A stretch of 64,000 bases of DNA from an uncultured Cyclobacteriaceae bacterium (GCA_943788235.1 CALSPM010000005.1:310001-374000); one strand, 5' to 3'. Positions 8,131-17,723 are shown, numbered from the stretch's first letter. Program-made: numbers and translations. The notes: generated by a model not told the origin, from the letters alone.

Positions 8131-8398
8131 AAAGCATAATTTTTTTTTGGATGAAATAGATTTTTATATGAATCCAACTCTTTGAGTGAACGATGACAGC
8201 TAAAGACGTGTTTGTTCCTTAGTTATTAATAAGATTAAAAATTATGAGATTTTCATGTTGGTATTTTGGCTAATGTTTAAATTCCTCTTTTTAAATTAAC
8301 TGAGCAAAAGTTTAGTCATGGTAATTTTAAATATTAATATTGCCCGATAAACACAAACAAGCCAGAAATCATAAATACAGTTACTTTTTTTACTATCA

Positions 8399-10786
8399 AT
8401 GAGGCTACTTTTTTTAATAATATTCTTCAATGTCAGTTGGTTGTCTGCGCAGCAAATGGTCACATTAAATGGTGAAATTAGCGATGCGGCCAATGGGGAA
8501 TCTCTTGTTGGGGCAGTAGTATACATCAAACAAGTGGAAGGTGGAGCAGTTACCAATGTGTATGGTTTCTATTCTTTGAGTGTTACTCCAGGCACTTATG
8601 ACGTTGAATTCAGATATGTTGGTTTTAATACGCAGAATATGGTTTTGACGCTGACAGAGAATATGCGTCTTGATATTGAACTTGTTGAGATTGAAAAGGA
8701 GTTGAATTCGGTGGTGGTGTCCGCAAATCGTGAAGATGCCAATATCAGCGATGTAGAGATGAGTACAGCTAAGCTAGATATCAAATCAATATTGAAAGTA
8801 CCCACTTTTGCTGGAGAAGTAGATATCATTAAAAGTATTCAGTTGTTACCTGGGGTAAGTACAGTGGGTGAAGGAGCCTCTGGTTTTAATGTGCGAGGCG
8901 GTGGTGCCGGCCAAAATTTAGTGCTTTTGGATGAAGCTCCCGTATATCAAACCTCACATTTATTTGGTTTTTTTTCCGTGTTTAATCCGGATGCAGTTAA
9001 AGACGTTACATTATATAAAGGGGGTATTCCTCCTCGTTATGGAGGAAGGTTGGCATCGATTCTGGATATAAGGATGAAGGAGGGGAATAATAAAGGTTAT
9101 GAATTTAATGGAGGTGTTGGAACTGTTTTTAGTAGATTCTCGGTTGAAGGCCCGATTAAAAAGGAAAAAGTATCCTTTATTCTGGCAGGCCGAAGGTCTT
9201 ACGTGGACGTGTTAGCAAAACCCTTTACAGACGTATTTGACAATGGAGCGGCGTTGTATTTTTATGACCTAACAGCAAAGGCAAATTGGGACATAGATGA
9301 CAGAAATAGGGTCTATTTATCTGGGTATTTTGGTCGAGATGTATTCAAGTTCGATGAACGACAAGGCTTTGATTGGGGTAATCAAACAGGAACGATTAGA
9401 TGGAATCACCTTTTTAGCGATAAATTATTTTCCAATTTTACTGGCGTATTTTCTGATTATGATTACGGATTTAGTTTTGGTGACGATGCTTCAGATACAT
9501 TCGATTGGTCATCAAATATTAAGACCTATGATTTTAAACCTGAATTTAATTATTTCCTTAATGCCCAAAATGAGATTGTTTTTGGAGCAGAATTTTTGTT
9601 CTATGAATTTGAACCGGCCAATGCGATTGGAGTTAGTGATGGGTTTATTTCAGATATCAGTTTAGACAAAAAGAAATCTCTTGAGACATCGTTTTATTTT
9701 GGGAATAATCAAAAAATCAATGACCGTTTAAGTACCCAATATGGTCTTAGAATATCTTCTTTTCGCTATTTAGGTGGAGGTAATTCTTATTCTTATGGTA
9801 CAGCGATTCCCGGAGAAAGAAAACCATGGATTGGAACACAGTCACACGATAACATGGAAACCATAGCTCATTATGAGGTTTTAGAGCCTCGAGCTTCTCT
9901 CCGTTATACCTTGAATCCTACGAGTTCGATTAAGGGGAGCTACAACCGAATGAATCAATTCATTCATTTGATTTCCAATACAGTAGCGGCAACACCTATT
10001 GACGTTTGGCAGCCAAGCACCAATAATATCAAACCTCAGACGGGAAATCAGATCGCTATTGGATATTTTAAGAATTTGCAGGGGAACTTGTTTGAAACTT
10101 CTGCAGAGGTTTATTATAAATGGAATAAAAATCAGGTTGACTATATTGATGGTGCCGATATCTTGATCAATGAGTTTTTGGAAGGGGACCTGCTTTCAGG
10201 CGATGGTCGGGCTTATGGATTGGAACTGTATTTGAGAAAAACACGTGGGCGCTTCAATGGTTGGGTCAGTTATACTTTAGGAAAATCGGAGTTGAAGATC
10301 GATGGCGTTAATTATGGTACAGATATGGCTGAAAGAAAAGGGCAATGGTATCCCAATAGATTTGACCAAAGGCATAATCTAAAAATCACAAATAATTATC
10401 AAATAAATGACAGAATAACCCTTTCGGGTGTCTTTAGCTATCTCTCAGGAACGCCAACTACCTTTCCCAACGATCGCTTTTCACAACAAGGTTATGTCAT
10501 TCCATTGTTAAAAAATGAGCGCGGGAATGTTCGAATACCTGATTATCATAGATTGGATGTTTCGGTTACTTGGGACAATGTATATTTTGGCAAGAAAGGC
10601 AGAAAGAATACTGATTATTTCGTGTTTTCAGTTTATAATGTTTACAACAGAAGAAATCCATTTGCCATCATGTTTTCTCAAGGTTCAGATAGGCAGCCTA
10701 TTGACGAGCCCGTAGAGACCATAGCTTCTCAAATTTCTATCATTGGTTCTTTTGTGCCTGCTTTTTCTTACAACTTTAAATTTTAG
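8399..10786 (+). CDS. TonB-dependent outer-membrane receptor with carboxypeptidase-like N-terminal domain
   Basis: 795 residues. A signal peptide ends near residue 19, then a CarboxypepD-reg-like beta-sandwich (LNGEISDAANGESLVGA to about 100), a plug domain (LLPGVSTVGEGASGFNVRGGGAGQ near 150-175; ILDIRMKEGN near 222) and a long beta-barrel ending in a terminal phenylalanine (FSYNFKF). It would import an unknown ligand across the outer membrane using TonB energy. The DUF4249 gene starts 4 bases downstream, the usual partner arrangement in Bacteroidota. It is not a SusC of the 1000-residue class; no SusD neighbour is seen. Confidence 0.9.
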   Translation: MRLLFLIIFFNVSWLSAQQMVTLNGEISDAANGESLVGAVVYIKQVEGGAVTNVYGFYSLSVTPGTYDVEFRYVGFNTQNMVLTLTENMRLDIELVEIEKELNSVVVSANREDANISDVEMSTAKLDIKSILKVPTFAGEVDIIKSIQLLPGVSTVGEGASGFNVRGGGAGQNLVLLDEAPVYQTSHLFGFFSVFNPDAVKDVTLYKGGIPPRYGGRLASILDIRMKEGNNKGYEFNGGVGTVFSRFSVEGPIKKEKVSFILAGRRSYVDVLAKPFTDVFDNGAALYFYDLTAKANWDIDDRNRVYLSGYFGRDVFKFDERQGFDWGNQTGTIRWNHLFSDKLFSNFTGVFSDYDYGFSFGDDASDTFDWSSNIKTYDFKPEFNYFLNAQNEIVFGAEFLFYEFEPANAIGVSDGFISDISLDKKKSLETSFYFGNNQKINDRLSTQYGLRISSFRYLGGGNSYSYGTAIPGERKPWIGTQSHDNMETIAHYEVLEPRASLRYTLNPTSSIKGSYNRMNQFIHLISNTVAATPIDVWQPSTNNIKPQTGNQIAIGYFKNLQGNLFETSAEVYYKWNKNQVDYIDGADILINEFLEGDLLSGDGRAYGLELYLRKTRGRFNGWVSYTLGKSELKIDGVNYGTDMAERKGQWYPNRFDQRHNLKITNNYQINDRITLSGVFSYLSGTPTTFPNDRFSQQGYVIPLLKNERGNVRIPDYHRLDVSVTWDNVYFGKKGRKNTDYFVFSVYNVYNRRNPFAIMFSQGSDRQPIDEPVETIASQISIIGSFVPAFSYNFKF

Positions 10787-10789
10787 GGA

Positions 10790-11738
10790 ATGAAAAAAAT
10801 ATTTATTTCGCTCATTGCTTTTGCTTTTTTTGCTTGTGAGAATATCATCTATCCTGAACTTGAACCTAGTCTAGAACAATATGTGGTAGATGCATGGCTC
10901 AATGATTTGCCCGGAAGCCAAAAGATATTTTTATCTAAATCCAATAATTATCTCATGTCCGAGCTTCCGAAACTTCTTTCTGGAGCCGAAGTTTATCTGA
11001 CCGATGAAGATGGAAATAGATATGATTTCGAAGAAACAGAGGGAAGGATATGTCTGGGGGGATTCGTCAAGTACCTCATTTCTGCAAGTGGGGACTTCTT
11101 ATCAGCTGAATGTATCCATTGATGGAATACGGTTTAGTGGAACTTCAGAAATGAACCCAGTGCCCCCTGTAGATTCAATTACCTTTAAGTATCAAGAGAA
11201 AGACTTTTCTACAGCAGAGGATTATTATTTGGCTGAGGTAGTAGCTACGGATTTAGCGGGAGTGGGGAATACCTATTGGATAAAAGCTTGGAAAAATGAA
11301 GTATATCTCAATAAGGCAAGTGAAATAAACATCGCCTATGATGCGGGTTTCAGTGCAGGGGGGAACATAGATGGTCAGGTATTTATTCAACCAATACAAG
11401 AATTGATCAATCCTTTTGACACAGACGAGGCAGGTGAGGCATTGATTGAGCCACCTTATTCGATTGGAGATACGATCTATGTCGAAATTCATTCTATCAG
11501 TGAGTCGGCTTTTTATTTTCTTAATGAAGTAAAGATTCAAACGGTTCGTTCGGGTGGATTTGGGGCTTTGTTTGCGCAACCATTTTCAAATGTGTCAACT
11601 AATTTGATTAATGAGGATGTGAACTCAGCTATTCATCCCGTTGGCTTCTTTAACGTATCTGCTATATCATCTTTAGAGCAAGTATTGACTTCTGAGATTG
11701 CCCAAAAGGCCCAAGAAGAAGCTGAAAATAAAAATTAG
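10790..11738 (+). CDS. DUF4249 lipoprotein, frameshifted
   Basis: The usual partner of TonB receptors of the upstream kind. The first frame (10790-11122) gives a lipoprotein signal with the lipobox cysteine at FFACEN and the family's GAEVYLTDEDGNRYDFEE. The second frame (open from 11004) continues with EGYVWGDSS, LNVSIDGIRFSGTSEMNPVPPVD and the rest of the domain to 11738. One extra base around 11038-11044 (in GAGGGA) splits the gene. Joined, it would be about 315 residues, within the family range. It is either a recent pseudogene or a sequencing error; homopolymer length here is only three. Confidence 0.8.
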
Positions 11739-11744
11739 AGTAGC

Positions 11745-12461
11745 TTAATTAACTTTTTGGGCGCGAACCATTTCCCATTTCCCCATGGCACCAGGTAACG
11801 TTTCGATCTCAAATCCTATCGCTATTAAATCTCTTTTGAATTGCCCTTTTGCACAGTAGGTAACCAAAACTCCATTTTTTTTGAGATAGTTAAAGCATTT
11901 TTTTAAATTCGATTGGTACCAAATACTGGGCTGTTTCGATGGGCTAAAAGCATCAAAAAAAATTATATCGTAATAGGAGGCCATCTGTTTGAAATTTTCA
12001 AGTGACGCGCTATGCTTGGTCAGCTTAAAGACCTTATTGATGCTATGAGTAACCCCCCATTCACATTGATGAATCTTGGCCACATTTTTAGACCAATTTT
12101 TGAATTGCAACTGTGTATAAATGGCTGCAGGTAAGGGATGGGTCTCTAAGCTTTCATAATCAACTAGACATGAATTGTTTTTTGCCCAATTGATGGCGAG
12201 TAGGGCGTTCAACCCTGTTCCAAATCCGATTTCGAGAATCTTAATGTGCTTGCAGGAAGTATCTATTTTTTTAAAATAGTCAAGGCCTTGCTCAATGTAA
12301 ACATACAGAGATTCTCTAATGGCTCCTTTAGTTGAATGATAAAAATCATTTAATTCCGTATTCAATAATGATGAAGAACCATCTCCAGTAGTAATCAGTT
12401 CTAAGTTGGGAGATTTTAGAGATGCTTTTTTATTATCATTTTCAGTGTTTGAAGGAATCAT
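11745..12461 (-). CDS. mnmD: tRNA U34 5-methylaminomethyl-2-thiouridine methyltransferase MnmD
   Basis: 238 residues, corresponding to the methyltransferase half of E. coli MnmC, which completes mnm5s2U34 in tRNA. Motifs are ELITTGDGSSSLLN near 21-34, the SAM-binding ILEIGFGTGLNAL at about 74-86, and DIIFFDAFSPSKQPSIW near 163-179. The FAD oxidase half of MnmC is absent, as in stand-alone MnmD. It is the last gene of the M16 peptidase-ispF-mnmD minus-strand run, 7 bases after ispF. Confidence 0.9.
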   Translation of the reverse strand: MIPSNTENDNKKASLKSPNLELITTGDGSSSLLNTELNDFYHSTKGAIRESLYVYIEQGLDYFKKIDTSCKHIKILEIGFGTGLNALLAINWAKNNSCLVDYESLETHPLPAAIYTQLQFKNWSKNVAKIHQCEWGVTHSINKVFKLTKHSASLENFKQMASYYDIIFFDAFSPSKQPSIWYQSNLKKCFNYLKKNGVLVTYCAKGQFKRDLIAIGFEIETLPGAMGKWEMVRAQKVN

Positions 12462-12468
12462 GCTGCTT

Positions 12469-12954
12469 TTAATCCTTATAGATAAGGACTACGGCGTGTG
12501 CGGCAACGCCCTCTTTTTTACCTACAAATCCAAGGGTTTCGGTCGTGGTAGCTTTGATTGAGATATCTGCTTTATCTAGATCCATTACCTCAGACAGACA
12601 GGTTTTTATATCCTCAATATAAGGTCCGATCTTAGGTTCTTGCAGACATATTGTGGTGTCAATATTTCCAATTTTAAAACCTTTTTCATCAATGAGATTC
12701 ATGACTTCTTTCAATAATATTTTACTATCAATGCCTTTATATTTCGAATCTTTATCAGAAAAGTGAAAGCCGATGTCACGTAAATTTGCAGCCCCAAGGA
12801 GGGCATCGCAAATGGCATGAATCAATACGTCTGCATCAGAATGACCGATTGCTCCGTGGGTATGGGGAATTTTGATACCCCCCAGCCAGAAGTCCACTTG
12901 AGGGGCAAGCTGATGAACGTCATAGCCATAGCCAATTTTAATAGCAGGTTTCAT
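12469..12954 (-). CDS. ispF: 2-C-methyl-D-erythritol 2,4-cyclodiphosphate synthase
   Basis: 161 residues; forms the cyclic diphosphate intermediate of the MEP isoprenoid pathway. Zinc ligands are visible in GYDVHQL (residues about 9-15), with GHSDADVLIHAICDALLGA near 38-56 and the C-terminal TTTETLGFVGKKEG. I chose the ATG at 12954 because it gives the canonical KIGYGYDVH start; the longer frame to 13023 overlaps the M16 gene with non-homologous sequence. It begins 4 bases after the M16 peptidase stop. Confidence 0.95.
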   Translation of the reverse strand: MKPAIKIGYGYDVHQLAPQVDFWLGGIKIPHTHGAIGHSDADVLIHAICDALLGAANLRDIGFHFSDKDSKYKGIDSKILLKEVMNLIDEKGFKIGNIDTTICLQEPKIGPYIEDIKTCLSEVMDLDKADISIKATTTETLGFVGKKEGVAAHAVVLIYKD

Positions 12955-12958
12955 AGAC

Positions 12959-14188
12959 TTAATTTTTATGATAATACAATGTGGTACAATTTGATTCAAG
13001 TAAGGTAGTATGGATGGCAGCATTTATTTCTTTTTCAGTTACCGCTTCAACAATGTCAATCTCTTTATTGACTAAATCGGTATTTCCCAAATGGGTGTTG
13101 TAAGCTAAACTCATGGCCCTATTTAATAAATCGATCTCTCCAAAAGTGATGGATGAGATGGACATATTTTTAACTTTTTGTAGTGATTTAGCAGGTTGAG
13201 TTGTTAGTTCTTGCAAAGCATCATCAAGTGTTTTTTCAGCGGTCTCAAAAGTAATATTTTCACTGAGCCGACCACTAATAATCATAAGCCCTGGGTCTAT
13301 ACTTCCTGTTACGTAAGAAGATAAGGAAGAAAAAATATGTGATTTTTTAACACCTTGCTGGTGTAAAATAGAAGACTTGCCTCTACCTAAAATATCTGAG
13401 AGCAAATCATTTGCTTTATATTGTTTGCTGGCCCTGCCGGGCATGTGGTAGGCTTTATAAATAGCATTTTGGGGAACTTGGGCTGTTAAATCGATGTGCC
13501 GATGCTGAATCTGCTTTGGCTCCAAGGGGATGATGCGCTTGTTCACACTTCGATCCTTAATAGGCGCAAACCATTTGGCACAAAGTCGCTGCGCCTCTAA
13601 GAGGTTAATATTACCTGCAATGACCAATATCGCGTTGGATGGGGCATAGTAAGTATCAAAAAACGCCTTTACTTCTTCCATATTTATTTTTTCAATATGG
13701 GGAATTTCTTTTCCGATAGTTGGCCAACGATATGGGTGTAATTGGTAGGCTGCAGGGCTCAATTTTAACCAAACATCTCCATAGGGTTGATTTAGGTAGC
13801 GTTGTTTAAATTCTTCAATAACCACATTTTTTTCTCTTTCAAGTACTTGCTCTTCAAATGACAATGCCAACATCCGATCTGATTCAAGCCAGAAACCAGT
13901 TTCTACATTGTTTGCAGGAACAGTGGTATAATAATTGGTAATGTCACTGCTTGTGAAGGCATTGTTATCACCTCCTACAGCTTGCAAGGGGCTATCAAAA
14001 TTAGGGATATGCTTGGATCCCCCAAACATCAAGTGTTCAAAAAGATGGGCAAAGCCAGTTTTATTAGGATCTTCATTTTTAGAGCCCACTTTGTATAGGG
14101 TGTTCAAGCAGACCAACGAAGAGGTTTTGTCCTGATGAAGAACTACCTCAAGACCATTGGTTAATTTAAATTTTTCGAATTCAATCAT
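12959..14188 (-). CDS. M16 family zinc metallopeptidase
   Basis: 409 residues of the pitrilysin/processing-peptidase type. The inverted zinc motif HLFEH is present near residue 47, with the downstream glutamate in VIEEFKQRY. The C-terminal half is the usual non-catalytic M16 domain. It lacks a signal peptide, so it may be cytoplasmic or partner with another subunit, although none is adjacent. A TATTTTTG -7 match lies at 14205-14212 on the minus strand, without a -33 partner. It heads the run with ispF and mnmD. Confidence 0.9.
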   Translation of the reverse strand: MIEFEKFKLTNGLEVVLHQDKTSSLVCLNTLYKVGSKNEDPNKTGFAHLFEHLMFGGSKHIPNFDSPLQAVGGDNNAFTSSDITNYYTTVPANNVETGFWLESDRMLALSFEEQVLEREKNVVIEEFKQRYLNQPYGDVWLKLSPAAYQLHPYRWPTIGKEIPHIEKINMEEVKAFFDTYYAPSNAILVIAGNINLLEAQRLCAKWFAPIKDRSVNKRIIPLEPKQIQHRHIDLTAQVPQNAIYKAYHMPGRASKQYKANDLLSDILGRGKSSILHQQGVKKSHIFSSLSSYVTGSIDPGLMIISGRLSENITFETAEKTLDDALQELTTQPAKSLQKVKNMSISSITFGEIDLLNRAMSLAYNTHLGNTDLVNKEIDIVEAVTEKEINAAIHTTLLESNCTTLYYHKN

Positions 14189-14273
14189 AAGCTATTGTGA
14201 AATACAAAAATAACATCTAAAAATTCATGAGAGTGTACCATCTTTACAAAGTCTTTTTCAAAATTTTTGAATC

Positions 14274-16241
14274 ATGAAATTTGAACCTAATAAAAGATCA
14301 GAAAGTAGGTTAATCGAAATTTACCAAGAACTGGTTACACCCCGTCTGATAGAAGAAAAGATGTTAATCCTGCTAAGGCAAGGTAAAATAACCAAATGGT
14401 TTTCAGGAATTGGTCAAGAAGCCATCAGTGTTGGCGCTGCTTTGTGCTTGAAGGATTCGGAATACCTTTTACCTATGCACCGAAATTTAGGGATATTTAC
14501 CACAAGAAAAATCCCATTGGAAAAGCTATTTAGCCAATTTCAGGGGAAAGCCAATGGATTTACCAAAGGTCGGGATCGTTCCTTTCATTTTGGGACCCAA
14601 GAACATCACTTGGTTGGGATGATCTCTCATTTGGGGGCACAACTTGGGGTTGCGGATGGGATTGCATTGGCTGACTTGATACAAAAAAAGAAAAAGGTGA
14701 CCCTTGTTTTTACAGGTGATGGGGGTACGAGTCAAGGAGATTTCCATGAAGCTGTTAATGTCGCTTCGGTTTGGAATTTACCTGTAATTTTTGTGATCGA
14801 AAATAATGGCTATGGCCTTTCAACTCCCAGTAACCAACAGTTTAATTTTGATTCATTTTTGGTGAAAGGTCCGGCTTACGGAATAGAAGCTATCTCGGTA
14901 GATGGGAACAACATCCTAGAAGTCATGAATGAACTTGAAAAGGTTTGCGATTCCATAAGAGAACGACCTCGACCCGTCATTTTTGAGGCAAAAACGTTTA
15001 GAATGCGAGGCCATGAGGAGGCTTCGGGGACTAAATACGTCCCGAAAGAGTTAATGGATTATTGGGCAAAAAAAGATCCTATTGCCAATTATGAATCTTT
15101 TTTAATTGAGTCAGGAATTGACTCGGAGGTTTTAGAAACTCTTAAAGAGGATATTAAAAAAGAGATTAATATGGCGGTTAAACAGGCCTTCAGCGAAGTG
15201 CCATTAACGGTGAATCCTGAACAGGAACTCACTGATGTTTATGCACCATTTACTCAAAAAAATAAAGATTTAGAGCCAACAACTAGAAAGATTAGATATG
15301 TTGATGCCATTTCAGAAGGTCTTCGGAAAAGTTTGGAGCGTCACAAGGAGCTTGTATTTTTAGGGCAGGATATTGCAGATTATGGAGGAGTTTTTAAAAT
15401 TTCGGAAGGATTTTTAGAACAATTTGGACCTCTAAGGATTCGAAATACACCTTTATGTGAATCAGCCATTGTGGGGATTACCTTGGGGCTAAGTATTGCA
15501 GGCATGAAGTCGGTAATGGAAATGCAATTTGCAGATTTTGTTACCTGTGGGTTTAACCAAATTGTCAATAATTTGGCTAAATCTTATTATAGATGGGCAC
15601 AAAATGCAGATGTTGTGATAAGAATGCCAACAGGTGCGGGTGTAAATGCAGGTCCTTTTCATTCACAATCAAATGAAGCTTGGTTTTTTCATACGCCTGG
15701 CTTGAAAATTGTATATCCATCCACACCTGCAGCAGCCAAGGGCTTATTGTGTGCGGCGATTGAGGACCCCAATCCTTACCTCTTTTTTGAGCATAAATAT
15801 TTGTATCGATCTTTGACGGGGCCGGTAGCCGAGGGCTATCATACAATGGAAATAGGAAAGGCACAAGTAGCGTTGAAAGGAAATAGATTAACCATTATTA
15901 CTTATGGAATGGGTGTACATTGGGCATTAGAAGCATCCAAAACGATAGATGGACTTGAAATAATTGATTTATGTACTTTAATGCCTTGGGATAAAGAAAC
16001 GGTAAGTAGATCAGTAAAGAAAACCAATAAGAGTTTGGTTCTTCACGAAGATTGCATAACAGGTGGTATTGGTGCAGAAATTGCCGCTTGGATAGGCACT
16101 CATTGCTTTGAAGATCTAGATGCGCCTGTTTTGAGAGTAGGAAGCTTGGACACGCCTGTTCCATTTTCTAATACCTTAGAACAAAATTTTTTACCCCAGC
16201 AGCGGTTACTTGAACAGTTAAATTATTTACTAAAATATTAA
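14274..16241 (+). CDS. Fused 2-oxoacid dehydrogenase E1 (alpha plus beta), probably branched-chain
   Basis: 655 residues combining both E1 chains. The alpha part has the thiamine-diphosphate motif GDGGTSQGDFHEAVN near 148-162 ending in ENN, and the RMRGHEEASGTKY loop. The beta part begins near 345 (RYVDAISEGLRKSLERH) and includes QFADFVTCGFNQIVN. It decarboxylates a 2-oxoacid, most likely branched-chain, and passes the acyl group to a lipoyl E2. E2 is not in the window, but lipoyl synthase lies 2 kb downstream. Fused E1 proteins of this kind are known in Bacteroidota. It is divergent from the M16 operon. Confidence 0.88.
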   Translation: MKFEPNKRSESRLIEIYQELVTPRLIEEKMLILLRQGKITKWFSGIGQEAISVGAALCLKDSEYLLPMHRNLGIFTTRKIPLEKLFSQFQGKANGFTKGRDRSFHFGTQEHHLVGMISHLGAQLGVADGIALADLIQKKKKVTLVFTGDGGTSQGDFHEAVNVASVWNLPVIFVIENNGYGLSTPSNQQFNFDSFLVKGPAYGIEAISVDGNNILEVMNELEKVCDSIRERPRPVIFEAKTFRMRGHEEASGTKYVPKELMDYWAKKDPIANYESFLIESGIDSEVLETLKEDIKKEINMAVKQAFSEVPLTVNPEQELTDVYAPFTQKNKDLEPTTRKIRYVDAISEGLRKSLERHKELVFLGQDIADYGGVFKISEGFLEQFGPLRIRNTPLCESAIVGITLGLSIAGMKSVMEMQFADFVTCGFNQIVNNLAKSYYRWAQNADVVIRMPTGAGVNAGPFHSQSNEAWFFHTPGLKIVYPSTPAAAKGLLCAAIEDPNPYLFFEHKYLYRSLTGPVAEGYHTMEIGKAQVALKGNRLTIITYGMGVHWALEASKTIDGLEIIDLCTLMPWDKETVSRSVKKTNKSLVLHEDCITGGIGAEIAAWIGTHCFEDLDAPVLRVGSLDTPVPFSNTLEQNFLPQQRLLEQLNYLLKY

Positions 16242-16264
16242 TTTGATTAATTTATATTAAAGTT

Positions 16265-16927
16265 TTGAAGGGGTCACCTTACATATTATTCTTATTATTG
16301 ATATTATTTTTGTTCTGTATTTCTTTTAAAGGACAGGCTCAAATAATACCTGATAGCGATGTTAAACTGAGAACGATAAAGGTCAAGAAAAAGGGTCGTA
16401 GGATTCTTAATTGGAATAAAAATCAAAAGAGGTCTCTTGAAGGTGACGGTGCTTATGTTTTGGGTAAACGGTTGAAGCATGGGAAGTTTACGAGTCATGA
16501 GTTTGAAAAGTACAAAATTAGAAGTGTAATGGGGCATGAAAATCACTTTAATGTAAGTGATTTTAGGCGGGTTGCTCATGCTTTACGTAAGAGTCTAAAA
16601 TATGTGGAGTTTGAAAAAAACGATTTTGAAAAAAGTAGAATTAGAAGTGTATCGGGACAAAAAAATTATTTTAATGTAAGTGTATTGAGCTGGTCTACGT
16701 TTGATTTATTTATAAAAAGGAAGCCCTGGACTTCCTTTCGGGGCCCAACTATTACGGATGTAAGTATTAAAAAATCAGACCAAGGAGGATATTTAAGTTC
16801 TAAAAATAGAGATTGGAATTTATTGTGGGTGAAATTGGGACCAAGTACCCGTACTCCTGAAGGGATCAAGGAAAATGTAAGCCCCGCAAAATTTGATAAA
16901 AAAGAACGAAAAATTTGGAATAATTAA
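16265..16927 (+). CDS. Secreted basic protein with two internal repeats, unknown function
   Basis: 220 residues. A hydrophobic signal peptide (about residues 6-25, ending GQAQ) precedes a very basic body. Two repeats can be seen: EFEKYKIRSVMGHENHFNVS at about 79-98 and DFEKSRIRSVSGQKNYFNVS at about 119-138. The start is TTG; there is no in-frame ATG before residue 90. Its stop overlaps the ytxJ ATG by one base (TAATG), so the two are translationally coupled. I do not recognise a family. No catalytic motif is evident. Confidence 0.65.
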   Translation: MKGSPYILFLLLILFLFCISFKGQAQIIPDSDVKLRTIKVKKKGRRILNWNKNQKRSLEGDGAYVLGKRLKHGKFTSHEFEKYKIRSVMGHENHFNVSDFRRVAHALRKSLKYVEFEKNDFEKSRIRSVSGQKNYFNVSVLSWSTFDLFIKRKPWTSFRGPTITDVSIKKSDQGGYLSSKNRDWNLLWVKLGPSTRTPEGIKENVSPAKFDKKERKIWNN

Positions 16928-17271
16928 TGAACTGGATACCTCTCATAAATGAAGATCAATTACTAGAAATCAAACAAGTGTCTCAAGAGCAGCCTGTAAT
17001 GATATTCAAGCACAGCACCAGCTGTTCAATCAGTGCCATGGTGCTTGATCGTCTCGAACGAAAATGGTGTGGGGATGAGATAAGGGACTTATCCATCTAT
17101 TTTTTAGATTTGCTCAGGTACCGCCGTATCTCTGATCAAATTTCCATTGATTTTGACGTACGCCATGAATCACCCCAGTTATTAGTTGTTGAAGGGGGAT
17201 CGGTTACGTATCATGATTCGCATTTCGGTATAGATTACCAAATGTTACTGGCTTATATTCAAAAGGATTAA
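16927..17271 (+). CDS. ytxJ: Bacillithiol-system redox protein YtxJ (bacilliredoxin-like)
   Basis: 114 residues with a thioredoxin-like fold. The active-site region FKHSTSCSISAMVLDR at about 27-42 has a single cysteine (C33), as in YtxJ/BrxC proteins that remove bacillithiol from S-thiolated proteins. The later QLLVVEGG strand (about 78-85) occupies the cis-proline strand region of the fold. The MNWIPL N-terminus is typical. It fits with bshC and ypdA at 4.4-7.5 kb, although it is in a separate transcription unit behind the 2-oxoacid E1 gene. Confidence 0.9.
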   Translation: MNWIPLINEDQLLEIKQVSQEQPVMIFKHSTSCSISAMVLDRLERKWCGDEIRDLSIYFLDLLRYRRISDQISIDFDVRHESPQLLVVEGGSVTYHDSHFGIDYQMLLAYIQKD

Positions 17272-17671
17272 AAGTCGAAGGTAATTTCTTGTGTGATGAT
17301 GGGTGAGAGCGTCATCATGACGGGGCAGGCCAGGCCTTTGTTTTTTTAACATAATACGTTGTTTAAAAGAAATTCCGAAGTTCTCCCAACTAAAATGGAC
17401 CTTAATCTTTCCAATGGTTCTTGGATGGGTTTGCATATCTTTGGTGGTCTCCCATAGTCAGGCCATTAAGGTTAACATTCATTTTATCAGCTTCTATACC
17501 CATTATGGTTGCTATGCAACTACCTAAAGCTGCTGCCACCAGATCGGTTGGTGAAAAAGATTCACCTTGACCTTAGTTATCTTTGGGTGTATCGGTAAGG
17601 AGCGTATCTCCAGAACCTTGATGCATGATTGAAGTTCTTAATCTTCCTTGATAATTCGATTTGAATTGCAT
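17268..17671 (-). pseudogene. OsmC-family peroxide reductase, decayed
   Basis: The reverse strand encodes recognisable OsmC pieces in different frames: MQFKSNYQGRLRTSIMHQGSG from an ATG at 17671, then an in-frame TAA where a residue follows PKDN, then GQGESFSPTDLVAAALGSC. Another frame has MQTHPRTIGKIKVHF. A third has ACPVMMTLSPIITQEITFDF with a stop at 17268. The order and the 404-base span match a normal OsmC of about 135 residues. At least one nonsense change and two frameshifts make this a true pseudogene. The key cysteines (LGSC, ACPV) are still visible. Confidence 0.85.
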
Positions 17672-17690
17672 TTACAAACTTTTATCTTTA
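17660..17690 (+). promoter_or_regulatory. Promoter of the beta-barrel gene
   Basis: TTTG (17660-17663), 19 bases, then TATCTTTA (17683-17690), followed by C. This fits TTTG-N19-TAnnTTTG except for the last base. It overlaps the start of the osmC pseudogene on the other strand. Transcription from near 17697 would give a leader of about 27 bases. Confidence 0.6.
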
Positions 17691-17723
17691 CATCCATGTT
17701 ACATCTGTAGAATAAATCGATTA

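Noticed and set aside
10790-11738. Programmed frameshift in the DUF4249 gene
   Set aside because: No slippery heptamer, stop-codon context or downstream structure was seen; a simple indel is more likely.
14205-14212. TATTTTTG as a full promoter for the M16 operon
   Set aside because: The -7 element is perfect on the minus strand but no TTTG lies 19 bases upstream, so it is mentioned only within the gene entry.
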